Shown: positions 40,273-50,374 of the stretch, piece after piece
Layout of the letters: each line of letters starts with the position of its first letter
How positions within the stretch are numbered: the stretch's first letter is position 1
Assembly (NCBI GenBank): GCA_002794465.1
Contig: MTSL01000112.1
Span: forward strand, 1-60,172
DNA: 60,172 nucleotides
Reading direction: 5' to 3'
DNA from: Paramicrosporidium saccamoebae
Lineage: Eukaryota; Rozellomycota
Program-made: the position numbers and the translations under genes
The notes under the pieces: model-generated
Told to the model about the DNA's origin: nothing
Database searches by the model: none
The model's input: only the letters and a program-made list of their open reading frames with translations

Positions 40273-41442
40273 TTAAAAGAAATGATAGTCTCCGTAACCA
40301 GTAGAGCTCGAGAGGTGCTCATCGCCATTTCGAGAGTCGTTGAGAGTGAGAATAACAGGCTCGAGCGATTCTACTGGAAGTTGTGGGGAGTAATCCTCAT
40401 CCTCACCGAAACCCCAGGTTCGGAAATTATCGACAGGGTGTTCACGTTGGAGTGACGCTCCCGGATATGACAGAAAGTGATTCCCACTATCATTGACACC
40501 CTCATTTTGAAGGGGAGTGAGAGAAAGGGCAACAGGTCCAGATGGTTGTGGGAAATGTGACGGAAGATGACCATTATTGTTAAAACCATCATCGCTTCGG
40601 AAGGTTCTGGGTTTGGGAGTAACAGGGTTGGATGACGGAAAGTAGAATTCAGCATTGCTTAAACTTTCGTCTCCTTGGCAGGTATTGTGAAACTGATCTC
40701 CTCGGGGTAGGTTTTCTGACTGTGACAGAAGGAACTCTTCCTCCTCACCATCATCGAAATGCCCTTCGCTTGGGGGAAGAGTATCGTAATTTTGACTAGA
40801 AGTGTTGGACTGCGTGGCCATCGAAGGAGCAGATTTGAAAAACTCTTCAAGCCGCCCTTTAAGATGGAGCAATTTCTCGAAATCTGCGCTAGTAAGAGTT
40901 TGGACCTTTCGAACTTGCAACGGAGCAGTCTCGTACACGCGAGTGATCAGTATAGAGAGACCTCTGCAATAATCACTGCTGGGAATGGAGAGCACCGCTT
41001 TTAGCAGTTCGGCTGGACTGCCCCCAGAAACTGCATCAAGAGTCATATTGATGGCGCTAATGCAAAGTTGGGTGTTGTCCGAGGGGCCAAGTTGATGGCT
41101 AAGCATGACAATTAGATCACGCTCTACCACCCTATTGAGTTGCTTATAAGGTCCATTCCTGGCCCTCAGGTATTGCCGGTCTCTCAAGACCCAGATTGAG
41201 CTACGACCAGACGAGTCTACTTTAAATTCGCCGTTAGTGCCACAAGTAACAACGGCTGTATCACTCGGTAAACTACCTGGAGTGAAAGACAGCTTGGTTC
41301 CCCTTTGACGCGGGCCTAAAGTAGTTGAAAGATTCCAAGAGCCAACTGTAGTGTTGCTAACAGGTAATTCCAGAGTAAGCAAGCCACATGACGCTATATA
41401 AAGCTGCGTTGTTATGAGGACAATAAACCTGGTCGAGTGCAT
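40273..41442 (-). CDS. Orphan secreted protein, Ser/Pro-rich C-terminal half
   Basis: 389 aa, ATG at 41442. Not recognised. A signal peptide (STRFIVLITTQLYIASCG, ~4-21) leads into a mixed alpha/beta domain (~25-200) with several N-glycosylation sequons (NTT, NLST, NMT) and cysteines (VTCG, QLCIS, DYCRG) that could pair. The second half (~215-389) is low-complexity, rich in Ser, Pro, Asn, Gly and acidic residues, ending GYGDYHFF. This looks like an extracellular or cell-wall protein. R2 copies lie on both sides. Confidence 0.65.
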   Translation of the reverse strand: MHSTRFIVLITTQLYIASCGLLTLELPVSNTTVGSWNLSTTLGPRQRGTKLSFTPGSLPSDTAVVTCGTNGEFKVDSSGRSSIWVLRDRQYLRARNGPYKQLNRVVERDLIVMLSHQLGPSDNTQLCISAINMTLDAVSGGSPAELLKAVLSIPSSDYCRGLSILITRVYETAPLQVRKVQTLTSADFEKLLHLKGRLEEFFKSAPSMATQSNTSSQNYDTLPPSEGHFDDGEEEEFLLSQSENLPRGDQFHNTCQGDESLSNAEFYFPSSNPVTPKPRTFRSDDGFNNNGHLPSHFPQPSGPVALSLTPLQNEGVNDSGNHFLSYPGASLQREHPVDNFRTWGFGEDEDYSPQLPVESLEPVILTLNDSRNGDEHLSSSTGYGDYHFF

Positions 41443-41611
41443 CTCGAAATATCGATACCCCTGGCACTGCGATGAGCCCTGCTGGCCCCGTGGTGAACCG
41501 ATCCGCCATGCTCAAGGGACAATAGCCCAGATATTTATGCGATCCTAGAGTTCAGTCCCTTCCATTCCAGGCATATTGAGAGTGGCGACCTATAGAAGTG
41601 CCTGTGGATGA

Positions 41612-41765
41612 GCGAATGAGTTTTACCAAAGTATGTGGCTTCTTTGTAAGCAGCCATCTTTACTATTATTGGAATGGCTATCTGAGTCCGGGTCGCCAAC
41701 GATACACGAATACTGTTTAACAGCGCCTTTAATAGCGTTCATCCGCCCATCAGCAGGTTTTTATT
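41612..41765 (+). repeat. R2 interspersed repeat, copy 2
   Basis: Contains ACCAAAGTATGTGGCTTCTTTGTAAGCAGCCATCTT, GGCTATCTGAGTCCGGGTCGCCAACGATAC, GAATACTGTTTAACAGCGCCTTTAATAG: the same blocks as copy 1 in the same order. It fills most of 41443-41814; the remaining part has no gene. A TTTATGCGATCCTAGAGTTC stretch at ~41535 resembles one at ~34045. Confidence 0.7.
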
Positions 41766-41814
41766 AGGGGGTTGATTCGGATATACATTGACTCATCCTT
41801 ATCCTGTGGGTTTA

Positions 41815-42267
41815 TTATACAAGAATAACTTCAGTGTTAGTCCTAACAAATGGCAATAACAATTTTCCTACAAACGTCTTGTCTGCACCGGCCACACCCA
41901 ATGTCAGTAAACCGGTCGCTAATCCCAGCCACGCCGATAAATGGAATCCCAATATTAACGGAGGGAGGGCCATTACAGCAACAAATGCACCCAATACCAT
42001 TGCGACTTTCCGGGTGGTGGGACGCAGTGGCTGATTGAGCATCACAGCAGTCACTATGAATACTGCTAGCGCGTAACAAAACATGTAGGGATCACGTCCT
42101 TTTGAATGGACCCAAGAACCATTCCCGAGAATTGAGATTGCTATTAGCTACACATCACTAGTACTGTCATACAGGGATACCAAGTGAAACAGACAGAGGA
42201 CAGTGAACAAGAGTGTGCCGGGAATATTCCTGCCATACACGAGATCATCCTGCACAACTGCAACCAT
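41815..42267 (-). CDS. Small four-span membrane protein, family unknown
   Basis: Two exons, complement(42181..42267, 41815..42147), 33-nt intron, 139 aa. Four hydrophobic segments: around LLFTVLCLFHLLIAISIL, MFCYALAVFIVTAVML, VAMVLGAFVAVMALPPLIL and LSAWLGLATGLLTLGVAG, with short charged loops (HSKGRDPY, RPTTRK) and a C-terminal VRTNTEVILV. No family is recognised. The splice choice is supported by a continuous membrane segment over the junction. The stop lies in TAATAAA. An upstream exon is possible (acceptor-like TTGCAG at ~42288). Confidence 0.6.
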
Positions 42268-42395
42268 ATTCTCGGTATCCCTGACCTGCAAGTCTTTAAG
42301 GACGTGTTATATTAAATATTTGACACATATGGTCTAATAATTTTACTTTCTTGGAGTGATGCAAATCGGGACAGACTTTATATACACTGTGGCGT

Positions 42396-42728
42396 TTACT
42401 TTGGGGCATATTTAGGCTGAATCTCATATGCGTTCCATGCCGTATCATCGTCCGCATGGCAAGAGGAAGCACATTCACTATCCTCCTTTGGATGGAATAT
42501 ACAACACACTAAAGTACAGTCAGTGAAACAAAGCGCTATACCATTCGACTTTTTCCTCCCAAGATGCTCATTATCGACTATCCCAGGTGGCCAGTGTACT
42601 CTTGGCACGCGTGTCGTTACCTCGCCACGCAGTCGGAGGACAGCAGGAGCTCCATCTGGCGTTGGTGCGGTGGGATGCTCCTCTGTCACCAAGGAGGCAA
42701 CTGTTCCCCGTTCCGCGTCCGTCGTCAT
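42396..42728 (-). CDS. YPI1: Protein phosphatase 1 inhibitor, PPP1R11/YPI1 family
   Basis: Two exons, complement(42542..42728, 42396..42508), 33-nt intron, 99 aa. The PP1-binding core reads VLRLRGEV, RVHWPPGIVDNEHLGRKKS, then across the intron NVCCIFHPKEDSECASS; the family has V-x-W-x-x-x-x-VDNE-x-(M/L)G-(R/K)-(K/R)-x-S-K-x-CCI(Y/F). YPI1/inhibitor-3 binds and regulates the PP1 catalytic subunit, mostly in the nucleus. Without splicing, the CCIF motif is cut off the VDNE part by an odd insertion. Confidence 0.9.
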   Translation of the reverse strand: MTTDAERGTVASLVTEEHPTAPTPDGAPAVLRLRGEVTTRVPRVHWPPGIVDNEHLGRKKSNGIALCFTDCTLVCCIFHPKEDSECASSCHADDDTAWNAYEIQPKYAPK

Positions 42729-42753
42729 CCACCAATCAAAACGCGATTCTGTA

Positions 42754-43377
42754 TTAATAATAGTCTAACTTTTTCATGACGGGTTTATCCTCTCGGGGGA
42801 TCTTTCTAATCTTGAGCATCTTCCTAACTACCTTGACAGGATCCGGTCTGTGGCAGCAGACTCGAATAAAAGCATGACCTCGCCATTGTATCCCATGTTT
42901 GCCCCGCGCACGAATCTCCAGCCGCTTTAAATACACTCCCCTCCCAACTGTCGCCGATTTGATGTAATAAAGCGCTGGATTTGCCCCTTTTTGCTTCAGA
43001 CTGCCCTTCATGGAGGACAAAAGGTCAGTGACCGTCGTAGCCATTTTTCTTTTGGAAAAGTGCATTTGCAGAATTGCCGCATCAAGAGGCAGACCGATGA
43101 TTTGACGAGACAGACCGGTCATTTTCTGAGTACTGCCGCGGATGAATGGCGACTGCATCCAGAGCTGGGTGGGAGGGGGTTCGCGGACTTTGCGTTTTGC
43201 CTCGTTGATTGCATCCCATGGGCTTTGTAGTGGTTGAGTGGGCTTGGAACCGGTAACCTTTTCTGCTTTTAGCCTCTCCACCATTGCATCACTACGGGAA
43301 AAGCCGTCTCGGACGCGGTTCCAAAGGCCAGCCATCCCCCAACCGCTGGCATGGCGTCTGCTCGCCGTCAGCATCAT
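42754..43377 (-). CDS. Mitochondrial large-subunit ribosomal protein uL22m
   Basis: 207 aa, ATG at 43377. The N-terminal ~35 residues (MMLTASRRHASGWGMAGLW) are basic and amphipathic, fitting a mitochondrial presequence. The uL22 core includes KMTGLSRQIIGLPLDAAILQMHFSKRK, YYIKSATVGRGVYLKRLEIRARGKHGIQWRGHAFIRV. uL22m lines the exit tunnel of the mitoribosome. Only 24 nt separate its start from that of the divergent YOS1 gene; 25 nt separate its stop from the PPP1R11 start. Confidence 0.9.
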   Translation of the reverse strand: MMLTASRRHASGWGMAGLWNRVRDGFSRSDAMVERLKAEKVTGSKPTQPLQSPWDAINEAKRKVREPPPTQLWMQSPFIRGSTQKMTGLSRQIIGLPLDAAILQMHFSKRKMATTVTDLLSSMKGSLKQKGANPALYYIKSATVGRGVYLKRLEIRARGKHGIQWRGHAFIRVCCHRPDPVKVVRKMLKIRKIPREDKPVMKKLDYY

Positions 43378-43401
43378 CGTTTAAATACATTTGTTTTCTT
43401 A

Positions 43402-43707
43402 ATGGTCTTGTCCATTGGGAACTTTATATGGACAGCAGTGCTGTTTGTCAATGCTGTTGCCATTCTTAACGAGGAACGCTTCCTCTCCCGAAGTACCATA
43501 CTGGCATTGTCTAACTAGCGATAGTTGGGTGGGGAAGGGCGTATGAAGGGTACGAGCAGACTGGCTCTATGAAGAAACAACTCATCCAGCTAATAGGCGC
43601 CGTGAGGACATTGATGCGAAGTGAGCCATACTATAGCATACTGAATTGTAGTCCCGCTGATCATTGTAAATTTGCTCATAATCATCTACGAGATATTCCT
43701 TGGATAA
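43402..43707 (+). CDS. YOS1: ER-Golgi transport protein YOS1 (IER3IP1)
   Basis: Three exons (43402..43492, 43525..43620, 43652..43707), introns of 32 and 31 nt, 80 aa. The joined chain reads ...VNAVAILNEERFLSR-IGWG near the start, an internal MKKQLIQLIGAVRTLMR, and ends RIPLIIVNLLIIIYE. IER3IP1 has VNAIAVLHEERFLKNIGWG, LIRSVRTVMRVPLIIVN at the same places and the same length (82 aa). YOS1 is a two-span membrane partner of Yip1/Yif1 in COPII vesicle transport. The gene is invisible as a single ORF. Confidence 0.93.
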
Positions 43708-43790
43708 GTGAATGTGGGAGGCCAGAGCTGGCCAAGCCTTTACAGCTACGAGACAGTTGGTGTATAAACGAGCACATTTGTATCAGACGG

Positions 43791-44401
43791 TTAGAAGAAT
43801 TTTATTCCCAATTCCATGCAATTAGACCCCTCCTCAGAGTCAAACAGACGAGCTCTCCCCGACTTTTCGAGCACGCCGATGGCGCGCCGCCACATGGCCT
43901 CTGGTAATTGATAAAATTCACAGGAGGATGCATCGTCTGCATGAAACAGCTCATACACTGTCACAATAGAACCCGTTTGTCCAGTGACTTCAACATGTGC
44001 ATATATCAAATCTGCCCACTCTGCAGGTTTCCTCCAAAACAGTAAACACCTCGTGGCTTCACTCTTTTTATCAACTAACCATTCTGCCTGACCAGCAAAA
44101 GTCATTTCATCAATAATGGCCTTTAGCGTGTCTTTTGAAAGACGTCCTACAGTATAAGGGCCAAATTAAACTATACTGTTAATATTGGCGTTACAGAATG
44201 GAGCTGCAGCCAGGACCTCGCTAGAAAGCTCCAACTCAAATATCCGTGCCTCGGCAGCAGAGTCGAGGATGAGACTGGTCCACAGTTCGCATTGCTTTAG
44301 CCAGGTCTGCTGGTGGGTCTGGCGTCTATTAGAGATATGAGGGACGGCAAGTGGGCTAACGTGAAGAAGGGAGGAAAATTGTATATAGGCGGATACTCCA
44401 T
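43791..44401 (-). CDS. VPS25: ESCRT-II subunit VPS25
   Basis: Three exons, complement(44361..44401, 44177..44325, 43791..44146), introns of 35 and 30 nt, 181 aa (human 176). The N-terminus MEYPPIYNFPPFFT-RQTHQQTWLKQC is the PPF motif and first winged helix; the second winged helix contains IIDEMTFAGQAEWLVDKK, FWRKPAEWADLIYAHVEVTGQTGSIVTVYEL and ends GIKFF. VPS25 contacts both VPS36/VPS22 and the ESCRT-III protein VPS20 in multivesicular body sorting. Confidence 0.95.
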
Positions 44402-44572
44402 GCTGTCGGGTTGAAAAGATTCAATTTTTCCATATTCACAAGCCACATGGTTTTGTCAATGATCCAGGCTGGTAGACCGTCTATTCAAGTGCTGGTAGAG
44501 TGGGTTACACGTCATGGCTTGCTGATTGACCGAACGACGTGAAAGATTTACATTTGGCGCGTCTAAGAAAAA

Positions 44573-46017
44573 ATGGTAATTTTCATGACTGGCATTGGAC
44601 ACATTTTCCCAAATTCACCTGCCCATCGTCGACGTGTACGGAGAGACGCTAAGCATTACTTATTTGTGCAGGTTAGAATATGGATGTCATTGTTGGTGAC
44701 GTTCCCAATGCTGAGTGGCCCAAATTTTCGCACTCGCCTGCCCAAGCTGTGGAGGGCAATCGACAATGAGGTCATTCCCTCTACCCGGTTCTTCATTGAG
44801 TGGTTCATAATCCTGGGACTGCTGAAGCACGGCGATTCAAGCGACTTTATTTCATTCCTGAATCGACTGTTAGAGTTCAACTCTTCCACAGGAACGGCCA
44901 TCTCTCTCTTGACAGTCGCCATGCATGTGGGGAGGAAGATTGAGGGGGAGGGGAAAAGGGCCTTTTTTGATGTTGTATTTCATCGAGTCTTGCCATGGAT
45001 TATGCACAACAATCACATGGTTCGATTGTTTGCCTTGTATGTCTTTGACAATCTCTGGCTTCGTACCACTACAGACCAGTAGCGCGCTTAGTAGTTGTTG
45101 ACATATTTAGTGAGCTTCAAGACATGACACTTCCAGAAGGATATCTGAATATGGCAGCATTCATTAGCCAAAGCGAGCACAGTCAGAGATTTTTGCAAAA
45201 GCTAAAGAGGGAATACTTTTTGAGCGAATTTGATCCAATCCGTGACTACAATATCCAAACCATCTTTTCGACACTTCCCGAAAAGGCCAATATTGCCCCC
45301 AATGAGTGTATTTCCATGTTTTCATTCATGAATGTCAACCCCGAGGTGGGGAATGTACCGTTTGGAGACGATCCACTCATTGGCATCTTGTCCGAAACAA
45401 CACTCAATTCACCCACAGTAGCCGAGACTAGCACAGCGATACTGAAAGACTACCAGCAAAAGATTGACCCGTGGGATATGGGGCTGATTGAGCAGGATCT
45501 GAACGAGATTAAAAAGCGAACAATTGCAGATCAGAGGAGAGAATCATTTGACATTGTTATTGTTGCCAGTCTGATTGATCGGATCCCCAATTTGGCGGGT
45601 CTCTGTAGGACGAGTGAGGTATTTGGAGCAACATCCTTGGTTCTTCCCAACCTGGCCATTCAAGAGGACCCCAACTTTCGCAATATCAGCATGACCTCAG
45701 AACGGTGGCTGGATTTGCAAGAAGTGAAGCCGGGAGACTTGGACGCATACTTGCAAAAGATGCGTTTTGCAGATTATCGCATCATTGCTGTGGAACAGTC
45801 CAGTCAAAGCCATTCCCTGCTGCATTATGAATTTCCCAAAAAGTGCTGCTTAGTACTCGGAAGCGAGCGTGAGGGCATCCCAGCTGAAATTCTCCATCTG
45901 GTGGACGATTGTGTAGAGATTCCACAATTTGGGATGATTAGATCGCTGAATGTGCACGTTACTGGAAGTATCATCCTTTGGGAGGCGCGTCGGCAGCAGG
46001 CCCTCCTGCAACAATAA
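44573..46017 (+). CDS. TRM3: tRNA Gm18 2'-O-ribose methyltransferase, TRM3/TARBP1 C-terminal type
   Basis: Three exons (44573..44634, 44671..45062, 45095..46017), introns of 36 and 29/32 nt, about 458 aa. Residues ~1-150 match the last helical repeats of TARBP1/TRM3 (HIFPNSPAHRRRVRIW, FFIEWFIILGLL); the C-terminal ~170 residues are a SPOUT domain with LIDRIPNLAGLCRTSEVFGA, VLGSEREGIPAEI and IPQFGMIRSLNVHVTGSI. TRM3 methylates G18 of tRNAs. Usual family members are 1400-1600 aa, so this one is N-terminally short; the first exon is uncertain (an in-frame-looking piece at 44459-44540 could not be joined). Confidence 0.85.
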
Positions 46018-46019
46018 AT

Positions 46020-46235
46020 TTCCCTATTTCCTGATTTCAGATTACGGGTTTGTGTAAGCGAGAGAGGGCTACGGGATTGTGTGATTGGTTGCAGACTATG
46101 GGATTGTGTAAAAAATTGCAGGTTATGGACTTGCGTGAGAGATTGCAGACTATGAGATTGTGTGGTTGATTGCAGGTTATGGGCTTGCGTAAGGGAGTGC
46201 AGGCTATGAGAGTGTGTAGAATAGCGCACCAGGGA
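46020..46235. repeat. ~30-nt minisatellite between TRM3 and DDX11
   Basis: Six to seven imperfect units of about 30 nt with core GATTGCAGRYTATGRGNTTG followed by TGTGTGAGA-like ends (near 46050, 46085, 46115, 46145, 46172, 46198). On the minus strand it reads as a ten-residue repeat (LQSLTQSHNL-like), which explains the antisense ORF here. It ends ~13 nt before the DDX11 start and may overlap the DDX11 promoter. Confidence 0.8.
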
Positions 46236-46248
46236 TTCATTGACTATA

Positions 46249-48493
46249 ATGGAAGGGCGGGCCATCAGTCTCTTTCCCTATGAACCATATCCCATTCAGC
46301 GGGACTTTGTACATTATTTTCTCGAAATTCTCAAGCGCAACAGTGATATTGCAAACATTGGGATCCTAGAGAGCCCCACTGGCACTGGTAAGACTACAAG
46401 TATCCTGTGTAGTGCATTGGCATGGCTCGAGATGGCGCAGGAGGGAGGAGGGGATAACGAGGGGGAGAATATACCGGAGAATGGCACTTCGCAAGAGACG
46501 CTATTTGGTGAGCCAGACTGGGTCGCACAAGCACGAAAGAATCAACCCAATCACAAATACTCGGTTGTCAATCGTAGAAAGCGGAGGAAGACTGTGTTGA
46601 ATAACAATCTTGATGATTCGGTCAAGAGATTGCTCGAACTCGTCGACGATTCTGATGAAGAGTCATCGGATGTTCGTCCTATCCGCCGTGTTTACTATTG
46701 TTCCCGGACTCACTCACAGTTGGCGCAGGTCATGTCTGAGCTGAAAAAAATTACAGCAGGAACACTTCCAGTCAAGGCTGTTACACTGTCGGCGCGGAAA
46801 TCCAGCTGCATTAATCCAGCAGTAAAGAAATTGTCCAGCACAGAGGCCATTAATGAGAAATGCCAGGAATTGTTAGAGGATGATTCGTGTCCTTTTTATA
46901 ACCGCGACAAGGTGATAACGTCGTTTGTCGAGGAATTATCGAGCCACCGTGTCGTCGATATTGAAGACTCGGTTCGGTTGGGAAAGGAAAGGGAAATGTG
47001 CGCTTATTTTGGCAGCAGGTTGTTATCCAAATCAGCCGAAATTGTTACCGTCCCGTACAATATGATCCTGAACAAGGCAACACGTGATTCACTGGAGATT
47101 GATTTGCATGGGTCCTTGGTCATTTTCGACGAGGCACACAACCTGATTGACACGATTAATGAACAGCAGAGCTGCGAAATAAGCTCTCTAATGACCAGTC
47201 GGGTCTCGTTGGCTCTTGGACACTACGTAGACAAGTTTGAGAGGAGGCTGCTGCCGGCCAATCTGGTGCTTTGTCATCAGCTGCAACAGATTATTGCCCG
47301 GATAGACTCCTTTATAACGAACACGACAGACTCGGTGTTGACAGTCAATGAACTCCTCTCTCAATGCCAGATTGACCATATCAACATGCTCAAAATAGTG
47401 GACTACGTTGGTGGGTCGAAATTGTCGACTAAACTGACCGGCTACTATCCCAGCTCCGAACACGGCGATCCAAACATCCTGAACTCGTTTTCGACATTTA
47501 TTGAGCGTCTAGCCGCTGCGGATGTTGATGGACGATTGATTTTGACGTCCAAGACGTTGAAATACGTATCTCTAAACCCCTCGTTGGTCATGGAAGATAT
47601 TTGTAGAGATGCCCACACTGTCATTCTGGCTGGCGGTACCATGAAGCCTGTAACAATGTGACAATTGACTAATAGTGTTTTGTAGATTGACGATGTCACC
47701 CTGCAATTGTTCCCGACAGCAAAGCCGCACATTTTCTCCTGTGGCCATTTACCCGAGACTAGACACAACGTGCTTGGATTAGTAGTTGGTATTGGTCCGG
47801 GCAATGTGCCACTTAATTTTACCCATTCAAAATGGGAAGATGAAGAATTAATGACCGATTTAAGCCAAACTCTGCAGAATGTCACTAATATTGTTCCTGA
47901 CGGGGTGATTTGCTTTTTCCCCTCTTACTCCAGTCTGGATCACTTCTGCGCCCAATGGACCACTCGTCCAACCAAGAAACAGGTAGCATTCCCAGCCAAT
48001 CCTAACTCTGTAGATCTTTATCGAATCACCGGGCGCGACTGATATTGAGAAATTGCTAAGGAATTACCAACATGCAATTGCAACCTCTAAAGGTGCGTTG
48101 CTACTGGCCGTGATGGGGGGAAGGCTGAGCGAAGGCGTCAATTTTTCTGATCGTCTCGCTCGTGCCGTCATTGTCGTAGGTCTTCCCTACCCCAACATTT
48201 ACGATGCCGAGACAATGGAACGTGCACGCCATTACTCTCGCCTGCGTGGCAGTGATGCATCCAGCGAGTTTTTGGAGAATATATGTATGAGGACGGTCAA
48301 CCAGACGGTCGGCAGAGCGATCCGCCATGCCCACGATTATGCAGCAATCATCCTCCTGGATGAAAGATATGGTCGTTCTCGTGCCAAGCTGCCAAATTGG
48401 ATGCAGCCCTCTCTGCACCCAAAATCTGGCTCATCAGACTTTTCTTTTGCATTCTCCAAATTGGTCCAATTCTTCCGTGCCAAAAAGCAATAA
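46249..48493 (+). CDS. CHL1: Iron-sulfur DNA helicase DDX11/Chl1
   Basis: Three exons (46249..47649, 47686..47982, 48014..48493), introns of 36 and 31 nt, 725 aa. The Q-motif area FPYEPYPIQRDF is followed by Walker A ESPTGTGKTTS (~40), YYCSRTHSQLAQV, FeS-cluster cysteines (SSCIN, NEKCQEL, DSCPFYN, EMCAYFGSR), DEAH box FDEAHNLIDT, HIFSCGHLP, GRLSEGVNFSDRLARAVIVVGLPYPN and QTVGRAIRHAHDYA. The second splice, at 'aactctgtag', recovers IFIESPGATDIEKLLRNY, matching the IFQEP..VEQVLLAY region of DDX11. Chl1/DDX11 works in sister-chromatid cohesion and replication-fork processing. Confidence 0.95.
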
Positions 48494-48522
48494 ACCTCGA
48501 AATCAATATTTTTAAATTCAGC

Positions 48523-49587
48523 ATGTTTACAGGGATTTTGCACACTCTTTTTCCCGTCGCTCTGCAGAATCTGTTTCTTTGTGTCATCGGTGTGCAATTC
48601 TTCTACCTCGCTGCCATTAGATTGCATGCGGCAGGGATCGACTTTGCTGCTGCTCTCAGCTACGGCTGGGGCACCGACCGACTGCTTCACGATACTCTGC
48701 AGGTCCTGAAATGTTCCTGGCTCATCTACTTGGCGGCGCTGCTCGCCCATCCACTCTTTCCGCTGGCTAGTGTGGTTGCATGGTGCGCCTTTCTGGCGCT
48801 TTTACTTGTGCCAAGCGACTACTTTGGAGGTGCGTTGCGGAAGCGGTTCATTAGCTCGTTCCTGAGAACAACAAGCCCGTTCAGCTGGTCCTCGCCAACT
48901 CCACTCATCGATGTCGTAGTCGGCGACATTTTAACCAGCTACGCCAAGGTCTTTGCAGCCTGGGATGCACTCATCTTTTGTTACCTTCTCGGACCATCCG
49001 GCCAATGTCTACCGAGCATTCTCTCTGTCCTGCTGGTTTGGTAATTATTCCCTCATGCTCTCATGCACTCTATTTTTAGTTATCCGTACTTTTGTCGACT
49101 GCGACAATGCGTGTCCGACTATAGAAGCGGCCACCAGCGTGCCATCAGACCGTTGTTAAATGCCCTCAAGTATTCCATGAGCTTCCCCGTGGCATACCTC
49201 TCCTTTGTGCTACTACATCCGGTGACGGACCCAGCTCTGCGTATCCTATGGCTGCTGTTTGTGTCGGTGAGTACAATGTACTCTATAATATGGGATGTCG
49301 TGGTGGACTGGGATCTGGGCCATGTGAATTCTAAACACCGAATGCTACTCCGCTCCCAACTAGTGTTCAAACACCCTCACACATATTATATCGCCATCAT
49401 CATCAATACTCTTTGTCGTCTCGTCTGGTTACTGCGGATTGCATGCACTGCCTCATATTCCAAGGAGCATTGGCTACTTTGCATGATTGAGGCCTCTTCT
49501 GCCGTGTTCATATTCCAGCTCGTCGAAACTGGACGTCGTTTCCTCTGGCTCGTCTTCCGAATGGAGGCGTTCCATGTGCAACAATAG
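48523..49587 (+). CDS. EXS-domain membrane protein, ERD1-like
   Basis: Two exons (48523..49040, 49080..49587), 39-nt intron, 341 aa. Roughly eight membrane spans. The EXS signature follows the splice: VCYPYFCRLRQCVSDYRSG, LLNALKYSMSFPVAYLSF, STMYSIIWDVVVDWDLG. No SPX domain, so it resembles Golgi ERD1 rather than the XPR1/Syg1 phosphate exporters; ERD1 recycles phosphate from Golgi glycosylation in yeast. Its TAG stop is separated by one nucleotide from the stop of the convergent PXMP4 gene, and only 29 nt separate it from DDX11. Confidence 0.88.
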
Positions 49588-49588
49588 A

Positions 49589-50289
49589 CTATTTATTGTG
49601 TACGAGCAGCGTCCAAATGTCCTTCCAATGGTCGCTGTCGTTGTAGAGGTATTGCATACTCGACTGGAGGGAAGATTGAAGAGTGTGGCGATGGTGACGA
49701 AAAAGGTACATTACAAACCCCCAAACCAACGTGGCCTCGATCGCAAACCCGTGTTGGCTTGGAATCTTGGTTCCTCCATAGCTCAGCTGGTGGGGGTTGG
49801 GAGTTGTGATTCTTTCATAGCCTAGCTTGACTAGCCCCGTCAACACCCTCGACAGCAAATACAGGACAATCTACACTTGTCAGAAATCTTTTTTATGAAA
49901 ACCTGGTTATTAACAGAGTTATCAGCAGAGAATATAAGGCCGCCACCAATGCAACCTGCCAGGAACGAATGCCACTCTGATTCGCCACGCAAGGCTCTCC
50001 GCAGAAACACGAGAACCCCTTTGTAGATGGCCACAAATCGGGCCAAGTTCCAGGCATGCGTTTTGGTCAAATCACACACGACCCCAAGCTTTTCCCAGAA
50101 TCTACAATTTCAGTGTTTGGAGTACGCGCGGTACGGCTCAGAGCGGAACAGAAAAGTCATCACGAAGGCGTGCGGAAAGCGGAGTTTTGTGCCGTAGACT
50201 AGACCGTTCCGAAAGCCTTTTAGCACGCCCAACAAGTCACGCAACAGTCCATCCACGGACCCAACATACAGGTCCAGCACCTCTAGCAT
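49589..50289 (-). CDS. PXMP4: Peroxisomal membrane protein 4 (PXMP4/PMP24)
   Basis: Three exons, complement(50135..50289, 49903..50101, 49589..49870), introns of 33 and 32 nt, 211 aa (human 212). Conserved stretches are LGVLKGFRNGLVYGTKLRFPHAF, VMTFLFR, KTHAWNLARFVAIYKGV, FSADNSVNNQ, YLLSRVLTGL, YLFRHHRHTLQSSLQSSM and DHWKDIWTLLVHNK. It belongs to the Tim17/22/23 superfamily and is found in peroxisomal membranes of animals and fungi; its transport role is unclear. AATAAA directly precedes the stop. The protein is good evidence for peroxisomes in this organism. Confidence 0.94.
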
Positions 50290-50374
50290 GACTAAAAATA
50301 ATGTATATTCTTTATTATGGGCACAAGGATAATAGGGTCTATTGATTGACAAATTAGTATTCCTAAAGCGTGTG

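Noticed and set aside
42148-42171. 24-nt intron in the small membrane protein gene
   Set aside because: Possible in frame, but shorter than all others; the 33-nt choice (42148-42180) keeps a continuous membrane segment.
46037-46265. Minus-strand ORF with a regular Leu-Gln-Ser-Leu-Thr-Gln repeat
   Set aside because: It is generated by the ~30-nt minisatellite (a multiple of three) and overlaps the DDX11 start; nothing else supports coding.
48001-48052. 40-nt intron 'GTAGATC...ATATTGAG' in DDX11
   Set aside because: Also restores the frame but deletes the IFIESPGATDIE segment that matches DDX11; the 31-nt intron at 47983-48013 with a CCTAAC branch site is better.
49770-49830. tRNA-like D-arm motif (TAGCTCAGCTGGTGG)
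   Set aside because: No T arm or acceptor stem follows and the segment lies antisense within the last exon of PXMP4.
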